This document shows, piece by piece, positions 10,201 through 17,819 of a DNA stretch of 23,004 nt. Every line of letters starts with the position of its first letter. Position 1 is the first letter of the stretch. Location of the stretch: contig CALARM010001084.1 of the NCBI GenBank assembly GCA_937888925.1, positions 1 through 23,004 of the forward strand. Direction: 5' to 3'. Origin of the DNA: an uncultured Synergistia bacterium. Lineage in GTDB: Bacteria; Eremiobacterota; SpSt-956; JAKJGF01. Below the pieces are notes generated by a model. It ran no database searches and was not told where the DNA came from. It saw only the letters and a list, made by a program, of their open reading frames with translations. A program made the position numbers and the translations under genes.

Positions 10201-11345
10201 GTGGCGGAAGAAGGGTTCTGATAACATTCGGGAGACAGATAAGGTTCTTCAAGTTTATCTTCAATCACAGGCCCTATGGTGCTGTTTCTGTCCGTGACAG
10301 GTCTTGCATAATCGAAATTAATAAGCCTTGCCTGTCCGTCATTACCGGCAAATATGCTGCCTGAAGAGATATTTCTGTGAATAACATTATGAGAATGGGC
10401 ATGGGAAAGAGCAGACATAATCTGTTTTACGATACAGGACTTCTGTTCAAAGGTAAGGGCTAAGGCAGGATTTTTTATATGAAGCTTTAAAGCTCTTCCC
10501 GGAAGATCTTCAAGAACCAGAATATATTTATCACTGTTCTGATCGGAAAAGAAATCCCTCACTCCCGTAATAGCCGGGTGAGGAGGAAGAGAGGAAAGGG
10601 CTTTATAGGCATTTGATATGAGGCGCAGTTCTTCTTTTCTTTCTTTTTCTGAGAGATAGGGATCGGAATTATAAACACGGAGTATGACAGTCCCCGATTT
10701 TTCTCCTGCAAAGGAGTTATATCCTCTGTATTCAGTATAATTAACGGTGGAACCGAGTTTTTCTTTTACCGTCCAGTTTCCGAACTGTAAAGATTTATCA
10801 GCAGGTTTGATATTTCCATGTAAGGCTTTTCTTATCATTTCATAATAAGGTCTGATATCTTTCAGGTTTGACGGTATACGGGATGAATCCTGAAAAAAAG
10901 AAAGGCTTTGTTTCAGTGTAACCACATTGCCTTTATCCCTGCCTGAAGAATCATAGAGAACTGCGTCCTGAGAGGTCAATATGACTGCCGCATCGACATA
11001 AACTTTATGCAGTGCCGGCACAGACGGGTTTGAAGAAATGATTAAACCTTTCAATACTTTCGCATGGTGCCGTAATTTAGCAAGAGGAGAGGTAAAAGGC
11101 TGCCTTCCTTCGGGATACCATTTCGGCCCTATGACCTGTATCTCCCCGCGTGTTCCTTTAACATCGGAAATATAGACTGCATGGGGAGTTATGACTGCAA
11201 GATCTATTTCATAAAATTCCTGATTGGACTGAAGTTCGAAATTATGTATGATAAAATAGCCGGCGGGGAGATTATCGCGAAGAAAGGCAATGGCTTCACG
11301 TTCCGAGTCGTTTACAGGGGTGCCGATTTGGATGACTTTAGCCAT
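7290..11345 (-). CDS. mad6: MAD6-like NERD / pseudokinase / Ser-Thr kinase / P-loop ATPase fusion
   Basis: A 1351-residue protein. The N-terminal NERD (nuclease-related) domain, about residues 10-130, has D48 and D61-x-K63 at PD-(D/E)xK positions. A first kinase-like domain (about 195-475) has HRN at 323-325 instead of HRD and NFD at 343-345 instead of DFG, so it is probably catalytically dead. The second kinase domain (about 490-760) looks active: glycine loop G496-G502, ATP lysine K519, HCD with D612, K614 and N617, and D629 in DFN. The C-terminal third has a P-loop GNAGDGKT (822-829) and a Cys cluster C983/C986/C992. NERD plus kinase recalls PglW of BREX type 2, and the C-terminal P-loop region recalls DptF. 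It overlaps mad5 by 8 bp and has a very strong GAGGAGG site 6-7 nt before the ATG. Inferred role: phosphorylation-controlled regulator or assembly ATPase of the restriction arm. Confidence 0.85.
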   Translation of the reverse strand: MAKVIQIGTPVNDSEREAIAFLRDNLPAGYFIIHNFELQSNQEFYEIDLAVITPHAVYISDVKGTRGEIQVIGPKWYPEGRQPFTSPLAKLRHHAKVLKGLIISSNPSVPALHKVYVDAAVILTSQDAVLYDSSGRDKGNVVTLKQSLSFFQDSSRIPSNLKDIRPYYEMIRKALHGNIKPADKSLQFGNWTVKEKLGSTVNYTEYRGYNSFAGEKSGTVILRVYNSDPYLSEKERKEELRLISNAYKALSSLPPHPAITGVRDFFSDQNSDKYILVLEDLPGRALKLHIKNPALALTFEQKSCIVKQIMSALSHAHSHNVIHRNISSGSIFAGNDGQARLINFDYARPVTDRNSTIGPVIEDKLEEPYLSPECYQNPSSATSLSDVFSAGIVFYELFTGELPFIDTSEVFSQSAVFQIKPSDVVEGLPGGFDEWLQSLCAFFPEKRPSASKALTEFERLFFILVKPQKEEEKADYSNLPSGYKLSRKYVIEKRLGKPGAFGVVYKVIDTLGDIKRAVKLILKDRHSTLARLEKEYRILLRIPEHRNVVKVIDADILQENQIPFIVFEYIDGLDVDEMIKNKSLTVSDAWDIGLQSAEGLLHLHNNGIYHCDIKPGNLLWTEKGVKIIDFNVSVKISDSETCGGGTRKYIPPDQTLSSEPTTGELQDRDLYALGMTLYQAVTGSYPWPDSLCPPPGRKAPDPRLTKGLEDLTTGVTDLLLKAIAPLRAERFNSTEEFIKALRDVHELRRKDLEVSTEVIDEKENGNPSVNYFLTLYSQSKYSNAGTRGLDKFGKKLYINTSLDRVLAPSVLRGDFTLVIITGNAGDGKTAFLQNLEGYVQKDGGKITFNSAGNGSVFEYKKRRFMVNYDGSQDEGEEKNEDVLLDFFKPFMGHTSSWPQGETRLIAINEGRLVDFLDNNKESFSSLRESVHRGLNGGVSGKELAVVNLNMRSVVANDSDGAGEETILEKLINRFCDEKFWKPCSNCDLYGKCYVIHNIKTFQEQTAGRMVIKRLQELFKLSTLRNRIHITLRDLRSVVSYILVGTSNCKEIHELYASGKKEEIIKRYYFNSSMSVDNVTSDRLLNLLKETDPGKSTDAELDRTLDFIPPDRFKGFLNFDCRPDSYYMKILKRFYDEIQEGYSGREEKRFELHRSYVAALRRLHYFERRDDMWKSMIPYRSADIMIDFIEGRYDKEKLLKDIIKAINTGEGFRDPSILKGNLALKIRDVKKGTVLNYRIFPFEHFGLKVNDKGREARFIEYMPPGLLLTYKEEAELELDLDIFEMLVRLNEGYRANVEELNGFSLSLSVFKNILGSSPYQELLLTETGHDFYRIARLPDGKLKIEHTGSEVT

Positions 11346-12726
11346 GACAGGCCTCCTCTATTGTTTTTTCTACTAAATTACGTGCTTCAAGTTCAAGTGA
11401 TAACGCTCTGTCTCTTTCATCCAGAGCTTTTATTACCTGCTGACTGATTTCTCTCATTTCATTTTCAGGAAGTAATGGTATTAAGACAGTGGCAATACCT
11501 TTTTCATCCAGATGAGGTATGGCACCGCCATAACTCAGTGAAGCTATCTGTTTGTAACCGGCTTCAGAAAGTAAAAAAGCAAATAAATAACCGGACATGG
11601 TTTTATCACAGGTATTTAAACGAATAAGCATATGAGTTGTAGTGGCACCATGAAGATGAGAGCCTACCCATACAGGACGTCCTATAAGTCCCCCATCACT
11701 GCCAAAGGCCTGTACAAGAATAGTCCCTCTTTCAAGTTTTACATCTTCAAAAAGAGTGGATTTTCTTGAAAGTATAGATTTAGGTTTTGGCTCTAGCCAG
11801 AATAAAGAAGCTCCACTATAATAAGGTGCTCCATAATTAATATCATCGGTGTGAATACGTTTAAAAATACCGGGTAAGAACATACGGGAACAGAATTCTC
11901 CTATAGTTTTACAAGGCATTTCTTCTATTTTATTCCTTATTCTGGTTACAACAGGATCATAAAAAGCCGCATCAAACCTTTTCCTTATTACACTGGAACT
12001 TATAATACTTATTTTAGGTGAAGATTGAGTTAAGTCTATATCGGAAATTAATTTATTAAAACAATCTGCTGCCTGTCTTAAAGTATTATTGGAATTACAG
12101 CGGATCTCAGAAGCTTCTGAAAGCATTTTATGAATATCATTTTCTATTTTTTCTCCCAATCTTGGAACCGGTATATTTGCAAGATGATGTGGTTCGATAG
12201 ATTGTATCAATGAGCCATAAGTGCCTGAAATCACGAGAGGAACACCAAATTTACTATTCAAATATGTATAAAGATAACCTGGTAAAATTCTTTCTGTGTC
12301 TGGTATAACTCTTAATACATGTTCAGTACACGCAAAACCATTCATTTCTTTCCGAGCATAAATCATTCGGCCAATAGAACCAGATCTTGTAATTAATATC
12401 CATCCTTCACGAATAATAAATTTGGGGTTTCTTAGAATCTGTTTTTTAGATATAAGTGGTAGGTTATTTAAATCAGACAACAAAATATCAGAACTACTCA
12501 TAAATGGCACACCATATTCTAAACTACTCACCCATAAGCGACTTTCACGACCGGCATGATAAATTCCATCAAGTCCGCCGAGTGTAACATCTTTTAAGAG
12601 AACTTTTGTAGTTCTTAATTTTTCGACAATAGCTTTCACTTCAATTCCACCGGACATATAAGGTCCACAATCAAGTCTTCTACCTTCCTGATTCATCCAC
12701 GAACTTGGAATAACTTTACTCTTCAT
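11338..12726 (-). CDS. mad5: Type I restriction-modification specificity subunit (HsdS-like, MAD5)
   Basis: A 462-residue protein, a normal length for HsdS, with two target-recognition halves. Half one is about residues 40-200: GWILITRSGSIGR, then PGYLYTYLNSKFG and the IEPHHLANIPVP exit motif. Half two is about 235-440: GTILVQAFGSDGGLIGRP, then SGYLFAFLLSEAG and IPHLDEKGIATVLIP. Each half ends in a helical spacer, and the C-terminal one (about 425-462) is strongly charged. Such proteins bind two half-sites and give the methyltransferase its sequence specificity. It overlaps the mad2 stop by 4 bp (ATGA), the usual coupling of methyltransferase and specificity genes, with AAGGAG upstream. There is no HsdR gene in the window, so cutting must be done by other products. 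The HsdS identity is firm. The MAD5 label follows from the neighbours. Confidence 0.9.
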   Translation of the reverse strand: MKSKVIPSSWMNQEGRRLDCGPYMSGGIEVKAIVEKLRTTKVLLKDVTLGGLDGIYHAGRESRLWVSSLEYGVPFMSSSDILLSDLNNLPLISKKQILRNPKFIIREGWILITRSGSIGRMIYARKEMNGFACTEHVLRVIPDTERILPGYLYTYLNSKFGVPLVISGTYGSLIQSIEPHHLANIPVPRLGEKIENDIHKMLSEASEIRCNSNNTLRQAADCFNKLISDIDLTQSSPKISIISSSVIRKRFDAAFYDPVVTRIRNKIEEMPCKTIGEFCSRMFLPGIFKRIHTDDINYGAPYYSGASLFWLEPKPKSILSRKSTLFEDVKLERGTILVQAFGSDGGLIGRPVWVGSHLHGATTTHMLIRLNTCDKTMSGYLFAFLLSEAGYKQIASLSYGGAIPHLDEKGIATVLIPLLPENEMREISQQVIKALDERDRALSLELEARNLVEKTIEEACHG

Positions 12727-14744
12727 ACTCCCGGCTCCTTATTTTCTTCTCGAAACTTCCTGTAAGCCTCTGCCACGAGTGGAAAATCATCATCAAGTAT
12801 TTTCTGTTTCCTCTTTAAAGTTCTCTTTATTCGCCTGTCCCCTATCCGAATCGTCTCTTCCTCTTCTACTTCTTCAATTACCTCTTCCCCGTCGGGCCTT
12901 CTCTTATAAAGGGTATTTCCTCTTCTGTCAAAACCTGCCTTTTCTGCTACTGCCATAAAAACAGGATATTCCTTAACTCCTCCGAAATCTTCGGCAGAAA
13001 TCTCTTCCTTTGTTTTCTTTTTAAGGAATAAAAGACTCGTAAGTATTCCCACATTTGCTTCCACGATAAAAGCCTCCACAGGAACTTCCACACTGGCAAG
13101 AACCCATGCATGACGTAAAATCCACCATCTTATATATTCATCTCCGGGATTTCCAAGAATACCGTTAGGAAGAACAATCCCCATCCTTCCTCCCGGCTTT
13201 AACCACTGGACACATCTTTCTATAAACAGCACTTCAGGCGCAACACTTCCCTGAAGTTTTCCCGTATTCCTGAAATTCCCGTCTTCAGTTCTCTCCCATA
13301 CATGAGCAAGGTCGTAATCTCTCAATATATTGGGATCTGTTATGGGGATATCCGATCCGAAGGGAGGATTCGTTAAAACCACATCCATAGACCCGAGAGG
13401 AGCTCTTTCCTTTCCATCCTTTACCCCATCAAGATGCCCTGCAGGAAATTCCAGTGAATTCAGATGAAAGAGATTTGCCACTTTATTGCTTCCCATGACT
13501 ACATTCATCTGGGCTGCCTTTATGAGAAAGGGGTCAAAATCGCATGCAAAGAGATTATTTACAGAAAACTCCCCTATCTTCTCTTTCACCGAAAGGAATT
13601 CTTCAGTGCTCTCATCCCTGGCGGATATATTTGCTTCTTCCCTGAATTTCTTCAGTATATGCCCCAGAACTGCAATAAGGAATCCCCCTGTGCCGCAGGC
13701 AGGGTCAAGAACTCTTTCATAAGGCTTCGGGTCAAGCATTTCCACCATAAGTTTTATGGCTCCCCTGGGAGTAAAATACTGCCCTCTGTCTCCCCGGAGG
13801 TTTGTCCCTACAATCTCCTGGTAGGCAGCTCCCTTTGCGTCCATATCTGTTCTGCCCAGGTCGTATTTTGCAAGTTCGGAAACCATAAAGGCAAGTGCCC
13901 TGTCGGAAAGGGTAATCTCTTCATTTCCCTGAAAGATGGAGGAGTATTTCACTTTTACCTCATCAAAGAGCGGAATAATACGGTTTCTTATATTTTTTCT
14001 TCCTTCAGGATCAAACTGTTCCGTAGGAGAAGCCCAGAATCGCCTCATATTTCCCGGAGAAAGTTCATCATACATCTTGGCAAAGATAAGAAATAGGAAC
14101 TGCCAGAAGGCGGCGTCTTTGGGCATACCTTCATTTCCGTGGATGAAATTATGGCACCTGCGGAAAGCAGTCCTGAGCATTTCCGGCTCTGCCCTTCTCA
14201 TACGGGCTTCGGAATATACACTTCTTGTGCCTGTCGTTTCATCCCCTGCCGGCCAGTCTCCTACAGGCTTAAAGTCTATGTCGAAACGCAAAATTTCCTT
14301 TTCCAGGAAAAAGAATTCTATGCCGTTTGTCCATAGGCCGTATTTGCAGTTATCCAGTTCTGCCATAAAGTTTTTGAGTTCTTCAAGATCCTTCTGAGCC
14401 TGTTCATGGTCACGCATTTTAAAAGAACCCTTTTTGCCGTTTTTAGGTTCTTTCTGACAGAGGACTACTCTGACTATATGTTCCTGTGTATGTTCTTTCT
14501 GTGCCTGGAAAATGACGATATCTATATTTTTTCTTTTGCCGTTTACTTTAACGGGAAAATCCGGTTCCATGTCATCTACCGATATGCCGTATTCATGGAA
14601 TAAGGCTCTTGCAATTCTCTGGCGGACAAGTTCTTTTTCGGATTCTTTTTTTGCCTTTCCCGTGATGTAATCAAGGATCATTCCGTCGCCGATGGATGTT
14701 GTGGTTTCGGAAGAAGAGTCTATTTTTTCAAGGTGTTCTGTCAA
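12723..14744 (-). CDS. mad2: N6-adenine DNA methyltransferase (HsdM-like, MAD2) with degenerate nuclease-like N-terminus
   Basis: About 673 residues. The methyltransferase core has the AdoMet motif DPACGTGGF (about 347-355) and the catalytic motif NPPF (about 459-462), both diagnostic for class gamma N6-adenine methylases of the HsdM type. About residues 30-130 resemble the HsdR-type N-terminal domain: NIDIVIF with D75, then VVLCQKEPK where the ExK glutamate appears to be Cys96 before K98, so nuclease activity is unlikely. The C-terminus is very acidic and basic (EEVEEEET and an Arg/Lys run). Start choice: AGGAG at 14757-14753 overlaps the upstream GTG (14753-14751) but lies 8 nt before TTG 14744-14742, so TTG is the better start. 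It is the first gene of the operon and overlaps mad5 by 4 bp. Role: self-DNA methylation together with the specificity subunit. The MAD2 label rests on operon context. Confidence 0.92.
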   Translation of the reverse strand: MTEHLEKIDSSSETTTSIGDGMILDYITGKAKKESEKELVRQRIARALFHEYGISVDDMEPDFPVKVNGKRKNIDIVIFQAQKEHTQEHIVRVVLCQKEPKNGKKGSFKMRDHEQAQKDLEELKNFMAELDNCKYGLWTNGIEFFFLEKEILRFDIDFKPVGDWPAGDETTGTRSVYSEARMRRAEPEMLRTAFRRCHNFIHGNEGMPKDAAFWQFLFLIFAKMYDELSPGNMRRFWASPTEQFDPEGRKNIRNRIIPLFDEVKVKYSSIFQGNEEITLSDRALAFMVSELAKYDLGRTDMDAKGAAYQEIVGTNLRGDRGQYFTPRGAIKLMVEMLDPKPYERVLDPACGTGGFLIAVLGHILKKFREEANISARDESTEEFLSVKEKIGEFSVNNLFACDFDPFLIKAAQMNVVMGSNKVANLFHLNSLEFPAGHLDGVKDGKERAPLGSMDVVLTNPPFGSDIPITDPNILRDYDLAHVWERTEDGNFRNTGKLQGSVAPEVLFIERCVQWLKPGGRMGIVLPNGILGNPGDEYIRWWILRHAWVLASVEVPVEAFIVEANVGILTSLLFLKKKTKEEISAEDFGGVKEYPVFMAVAEKAGFDRRGNTLYKRRPDGEEVIEEVEEEETIRIGDRRIKRTLKRKQKILDDDFPLVAEAYRKFREENKEPGV

Positions 14745-14757
14745 TATGGTCACTCCT
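14744..14757 (-). promoter_or_regulatory. Ribosome binding site that decides the mad2 start
   Basis: On the minus strand AGGAG (14757-14753) is followed after 8 nt by TTG at 14744-14742. The longer frame would begin with GTG at 14753, whose first base is the last G of the AGGAG, leaving no spacing. The TTG is therefore preferred. Confidence 0.6.
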
Positions 14758-14765
14758 GTGTTTCA

Positions 14766-14808
14766 AGTTTATCGGAGGTAAAATTCTATGTTGATTTGTG
14801 AATTTCCT
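14766..14808. repeat. 43-bp imperfect direct repeat, copy 1 (upstream of mad2)
   Basis: Aligned with copy 2 at 22860-22902 in the same orientation, 38 of 43 bases agree. The mismatches are at 14773, 14774, 14776, 14779 and 14793. Bases 14780-14808 differ at one position only. The block contains an inverted pair AAATTC / GAATTT spaced by 13 bp (14781-14786 and 14800-14805), the layout of an operator for a dimeric regulator. On the minus strand it also holds TAGAAT (14788-14783), a good match to a -10 box, 26-45 bp from the mad2 start codon. I see no convincing -35 shared by the two copies. Confidence 0.75.
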
Positions 14809-14874
14809 GTAAAAAAAATAAAAAGAATTAGTTATTAAAATGCTGTTGCAAATATTTTAAAAGTTCAGATAATA

Positions 14875-14880
14875 ATTATA
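14875..14880 (-). promoter_or_regulatory. Possible -10 box of a mad2 operon promoter
   Basis: A perfect TATAAT lies on the minus strand 130 bp before the mad2 start, in the AT-rich divergent region. No good -35 stands 16-18 bp upstream, so this is weak. A transcript from here would carry copy 1 of the repeat in its leader. Confidence 0.25.
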
Positions 14881-14943
14881 ACAATTTTCTGTAGGGGAAA
14901 TATGCATCATAGTAGAATTAATTAAGCGTTTTAGTTTTAATCT

Positions 14944-14972
14944 TTGACAAATACCTGATAAAGAAACAATAT
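14944..14972 (+). promoter_or_regulatory. Possible promoter of the HD-Hsp90 gene
   Basis: A perfect -35 TTGACA (14944-14949) is followed after 17 bp by a poor -10 (CAATAT, 14967-14972, three of six consensus bases). It is 33 bp before the start codon at 15005. The Shine-Dalgarno AAGGTGG (14991-14997) lies 7 nt before the ATG. The rest of the 14754-15004 divergent region contains no gene that I can support. Confidence 0.3.
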
Positions 14973-15004
14973 ATCAGCTTTTTTATTTAAAAGGTGGCAA
15001 AATT

Positions 15005-17800
15005 ATGGATGTTGATGGACCTGTAGAAAAATTAAAGGAAACCAAATTATGGAACTATCTCAAATCGATTGATGAAGATTACAGTAAAAGAGCTGTACAA
15101 TTTGTTGAAAATATATCTCCCATATTAAATACAATAAAAATATATTTCCCTTATTATACAAGACATGATGCTCATCATGGCTACAGAGTAATTCTAAGAA
15201 TGGAGCAAATAATAAACCCGGAATGTATTGAAGCAAATAGCCCTATATGCTTTTCCAGGAAAGAAACTTTTCTGTTAATATGTTCTGCCTATGCTCATGA
15301 TTTAGGGATGACAATTTTTCTTGGTGAAGAAGATCAATTATTGACTGAATTAGGAATAAATAAGGAAGAATCATGGGAAATAAATAAAAATTTACAAAAA
15401 CATTTACGTGTTAATCACTCTCAGAGGGGTGGAAGATACATCAATGACAATAAAGACTCTTTAGGTATTCCAGAAAATTTAATAAGTTTTTTGCATAATT
15501 TAATGAAATCTCATAATTTATCAATTCATAAACTTGAAGCGGAACTTGGAGAAAGAGTAGCTGTCGATGAAAGAGAAATAGACTTAAAACAGTTGGCATG
15601 TATCTTGTGTATTGCTGATGCTATAGAATTTAGTGATACAAGAGTAATAGATGGGGTTCTCACTAAAATTAAGAATGACAGTAGTGAGGAAGCTCTGGTT
15701 TCATATAGAGAGAATATGAAACACATATGTATTGGAGATAATGTAGCTATAGGAGATGATGGTAAAGTAATTTTTTCCGGTTCTTTCAACGAACCGGAAA
15801 TTTTGAATCTGGCTCATACAACTATTGATACAATAGAAAACTGGGTTCAACAGTATTGTGATATTGACTACAGGAGCAGTAAAAAACGCTTAAGATTAAG
15901 GCCGGATTCTTTTATACGTACTTTAGACAGCATAGATTTTGATTTTGTAAGATTAGGTGTACGAATGAAAAAAGAAAATGTAATAAATCTTATTTCTTCT
16001 AATTCTCTCTGGAAAAATAATGAAGGTATACCTGTTAAGGAACTACTTCAAAATGCTGTAGAAGCATGCAGATACAGAAAACATAATACTCCTGAAAATA
16101 GGAATTATAAACCAAAAATAACTGTAACATTTGATCGAAACAATTCAAAAATCACAATAATTGATAATGGCTGTGGAATGGATAGAAATATAATTTTAAA
16201 TAATTTTCTGACAGTAGGTAATAGTAGAGCATTTGAACCCACATATGCATCTCACGGATATAATTCCCTTGCCAGGTTTGGCATAGGCTTCTGGTCAGTT
16301 TTCACTATCGCTTCAAAAGTTTATATAGAAAGTGCACCTTTTGAATTATTGGGCTATGATAAACAGGTAGATGAAGCTATAGATGGGTGTAAATTTGAGA
16401 TTTCTATTAATGTTTTAAAGGATTATACTGTATTTCAACCTTTAAAGCGACCGGCCGGAACTAAAATTGAATTGTTTCTAAAGAAAGGAATATCTCTTGA
16501 TAATGCTATCGTAAAGTTTAAGAATGAAATACTATGTAATGAAATACCTGTTGAAGTAATTGATCCTGATAATAATAAATATTATTTGCCAGATAATCCT
16601 GTATTGCTTAAATATAGTGATATATTTAGAGCTAAAACTCTTTTGGCAAAAGAAAACCAAATAGAACTATTTGCGTGGTCTAATAAAGCTGATGAAATAG
16701 ATTTCGCTATGAATGTTGCTTATAGAAAACAGGATAATGGAAAGACAACTTTTTTTCTTAAAGATAGTAACAATTCAATTCAGGCAATTAAAGATATAAT
16801 GCTCAACCCAAAGATAGGTATTTGTGGATTTAATATTAACAGTTCATTTTATTATAACTCCATATGTTTTGATATTCATAGAGTAGGCTATTTCACTGTA
16901 AATAGCAATAACCCAAAGGGGTTTATATTTGATATTAGCCGTAATACTTTGCTCTATTCTAAAGAGAAAACTAAATTAGAGCTAAAAATATTGAACTTTA
17001 TTCATAATGGTTATAGAGAATTTTTAAAAACTAATAATTCTTTTACTCCAGAAGAGATATATAATTTAAATATTCAATCACGTATACATGGCGGAAATGG
17101 ATATGACAGTTATACAAAAGATAGTTTTTCTATTATCGTTGACAATTTTCCGGATCTCTATTGTATTAAATTATATAAGATAGAAAAAAATAAAGAAATA
17201 AGTAAAACAGAAGTAATTTATGTAGATTTTAAAAATATATTAACCATATCAGGAACTATATGGACGTGTCAACATATTTTAAGTAAAAGTTATATTGACC
17301 CCTTATTATTTACTGAGGCTGTATATAATTACATAAGAGAAAGTGGTATTAATATGGGTAATAATTATTTATTAGAGCCATATAAAGAAGGTTCTATATT
17401 ATTTGATAATGCAGAAAAAAGTGAAGTAGTAGTAATAAATGGAACTTTAAAACCGCATAATACTATATTAGAATTAAAATTAATAAAAATTCCTATAAAT
17501 TCTATAATATCAAATACCAATCACAAGTGGATAATAGCAAAAATAGACGGTAAATGGTCGGGAACAATATACGAGAAGAAAATTACAGTTCATAATATAA
17601 AAACTTCTAATAGAAAAACGAGAAATTTTGTTTTTATGGGAAGAAACAGATTAGTTATATTAAAGGATAGTGTTCTTGCTAATGATATAAAAACTATGTA
17701 TTCTGAAGGTAAGATTTATAGTCTATCTGAACTTATATACTTTTTAGAACAGGCTGAACACGGAAATATAGATGACAGTATAAAAAAATATCTGGATTGA
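15005..17800 (+). CDS. HD-domain protein fused to an Hsp90/GHKL-type ATPase
   Basis: A 931-residue protein and the only major plus-strand gene. Residues 1-285 form an HD domain: H54 and H58 in TRHDAHHGYR, the H98-D99 doublet in CSAYAHDLGM, H138, H170, and D205 in CIADAIEF, giving the metal-binding set of HD phosphohydrolases. Residues 315-510 form a GHKL ATP-binding fold: N-box ELLQNAVEA with E346 and N350, G1 box DNGCGM (387-392), and G2 box FGIGFWSVF from 425. This arrangement resembles Hsp90 (HtpG) and MutL rather than histidine kinases, and no H-box or receiver domain is seen. The C-terminal 400 residues are AT-rich and without known motifs. Possible roles are an ATP-gated nucleotide hydrolase or nuclease effector, or a chaperone-like sensor. 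It converges on the AAA ATPase gene with a 19-bp gap. The domain calls are firm; the function is inference. Confidence 0.85.
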   Translation: MDVDGPVEKLKETKLWNYLKSIDEDYSKRAVQFVENISPILNTIKIYFPYYTRHDAHHGYRVILRMEQIINPECIEANSPICFSRKETFLLICSAYAHDLGMTIFLGEEDQLLTELGINKEESWEINKNLQKHLRVNHSQRGGRYINDNKDSLGIPENLISFLHNLMKSHNLSIHKLEAELGERVAVDEREIDLKQLACILCIADAIEFSDTRVIDGVLTKIKNDSSEEALVSYRENMKHICIGDNVAIGDDGKVIFSGSFNEPEILNLAHTTIDTIENWVQQYCDIDYRSSKKRLRLRPDSFIRTLDSIDFDFVRLGVRMKKENVINLISSNSLWKNNEGIPVKELLQNAVEACRYRKHNTPENRNYKPKITVTFDRNNSKITIIDNGCGMDRNIILNNFLTVGNSRAFEPTYASHGYNSLARFGIGFWSVFTIASKVYIESAPFELLGYDKQVDEAIDGCKFEISINVLKDYTVFQPLKRPAGTKIELFLKKGISLDNAIVKFKNEILCNEIPVEVIDPDNNKYYLPDNPVLLKYSDIFRAKTLLAKENQIELFAWSNKADEIDFAMNVAYRKQDNGKTTFFLKDSNNSIQAIKDIMLNPKIGICGFNINSSFYYNSICFDIHRVGYFTVNSNNPKGFIFDISRNTLLYSKEKTKLELKILNFIHNGYREFLKTNNSFTPEEIYNLNIQSRIHGGNGYDSYTKDSFSIIVDNFPDLYCIKLYKIEKNKEISKTEVIYVDFKNILTISGTIWTCQHILSKSYIDPLLFTEAVYNYIRESGINMGNNYLLEPYKEGSILFDNAEKSEVVVINGTLKPHNTILELKLIKIPINSIISNTNHKWIIAKIDGKWSGTIYEKKITVHNIKTSNRKTRNFVFMGRNRLVILKDSVLANDIKTMYSEGKIYSLSELIYFLEQAEHGNIDDSIKKYLD

Positions 17801-17819
17801 AATCTATGACACTCTCCCT

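Noticed and set aside
13464..14397. Plus-strand open frames of 210 and 153 codons opposite the methyltransferase gene
   Set aside because: They are antisense to the AdoMet motif region of a clear N6-adenine methylase, overlap each other in different frames, and show no domain.
11338..14753. Classical type I restriction-modification locus
   Set aside because: HsdM- and HsdS-like genes are present, but there is no HsdR helicase-nuclease. The next genes are a kinase fusion and a HerA-type motor, which fits MADS better.
266..14753. BREX type 2 (Pgl) or Dnd/phosphorothioation system
   Set aside because: The kinase resembles PglW and the motor recalls DptH, but no PglZ phosphatase, BrxC/PglY or DndB-E modification genes are seen.
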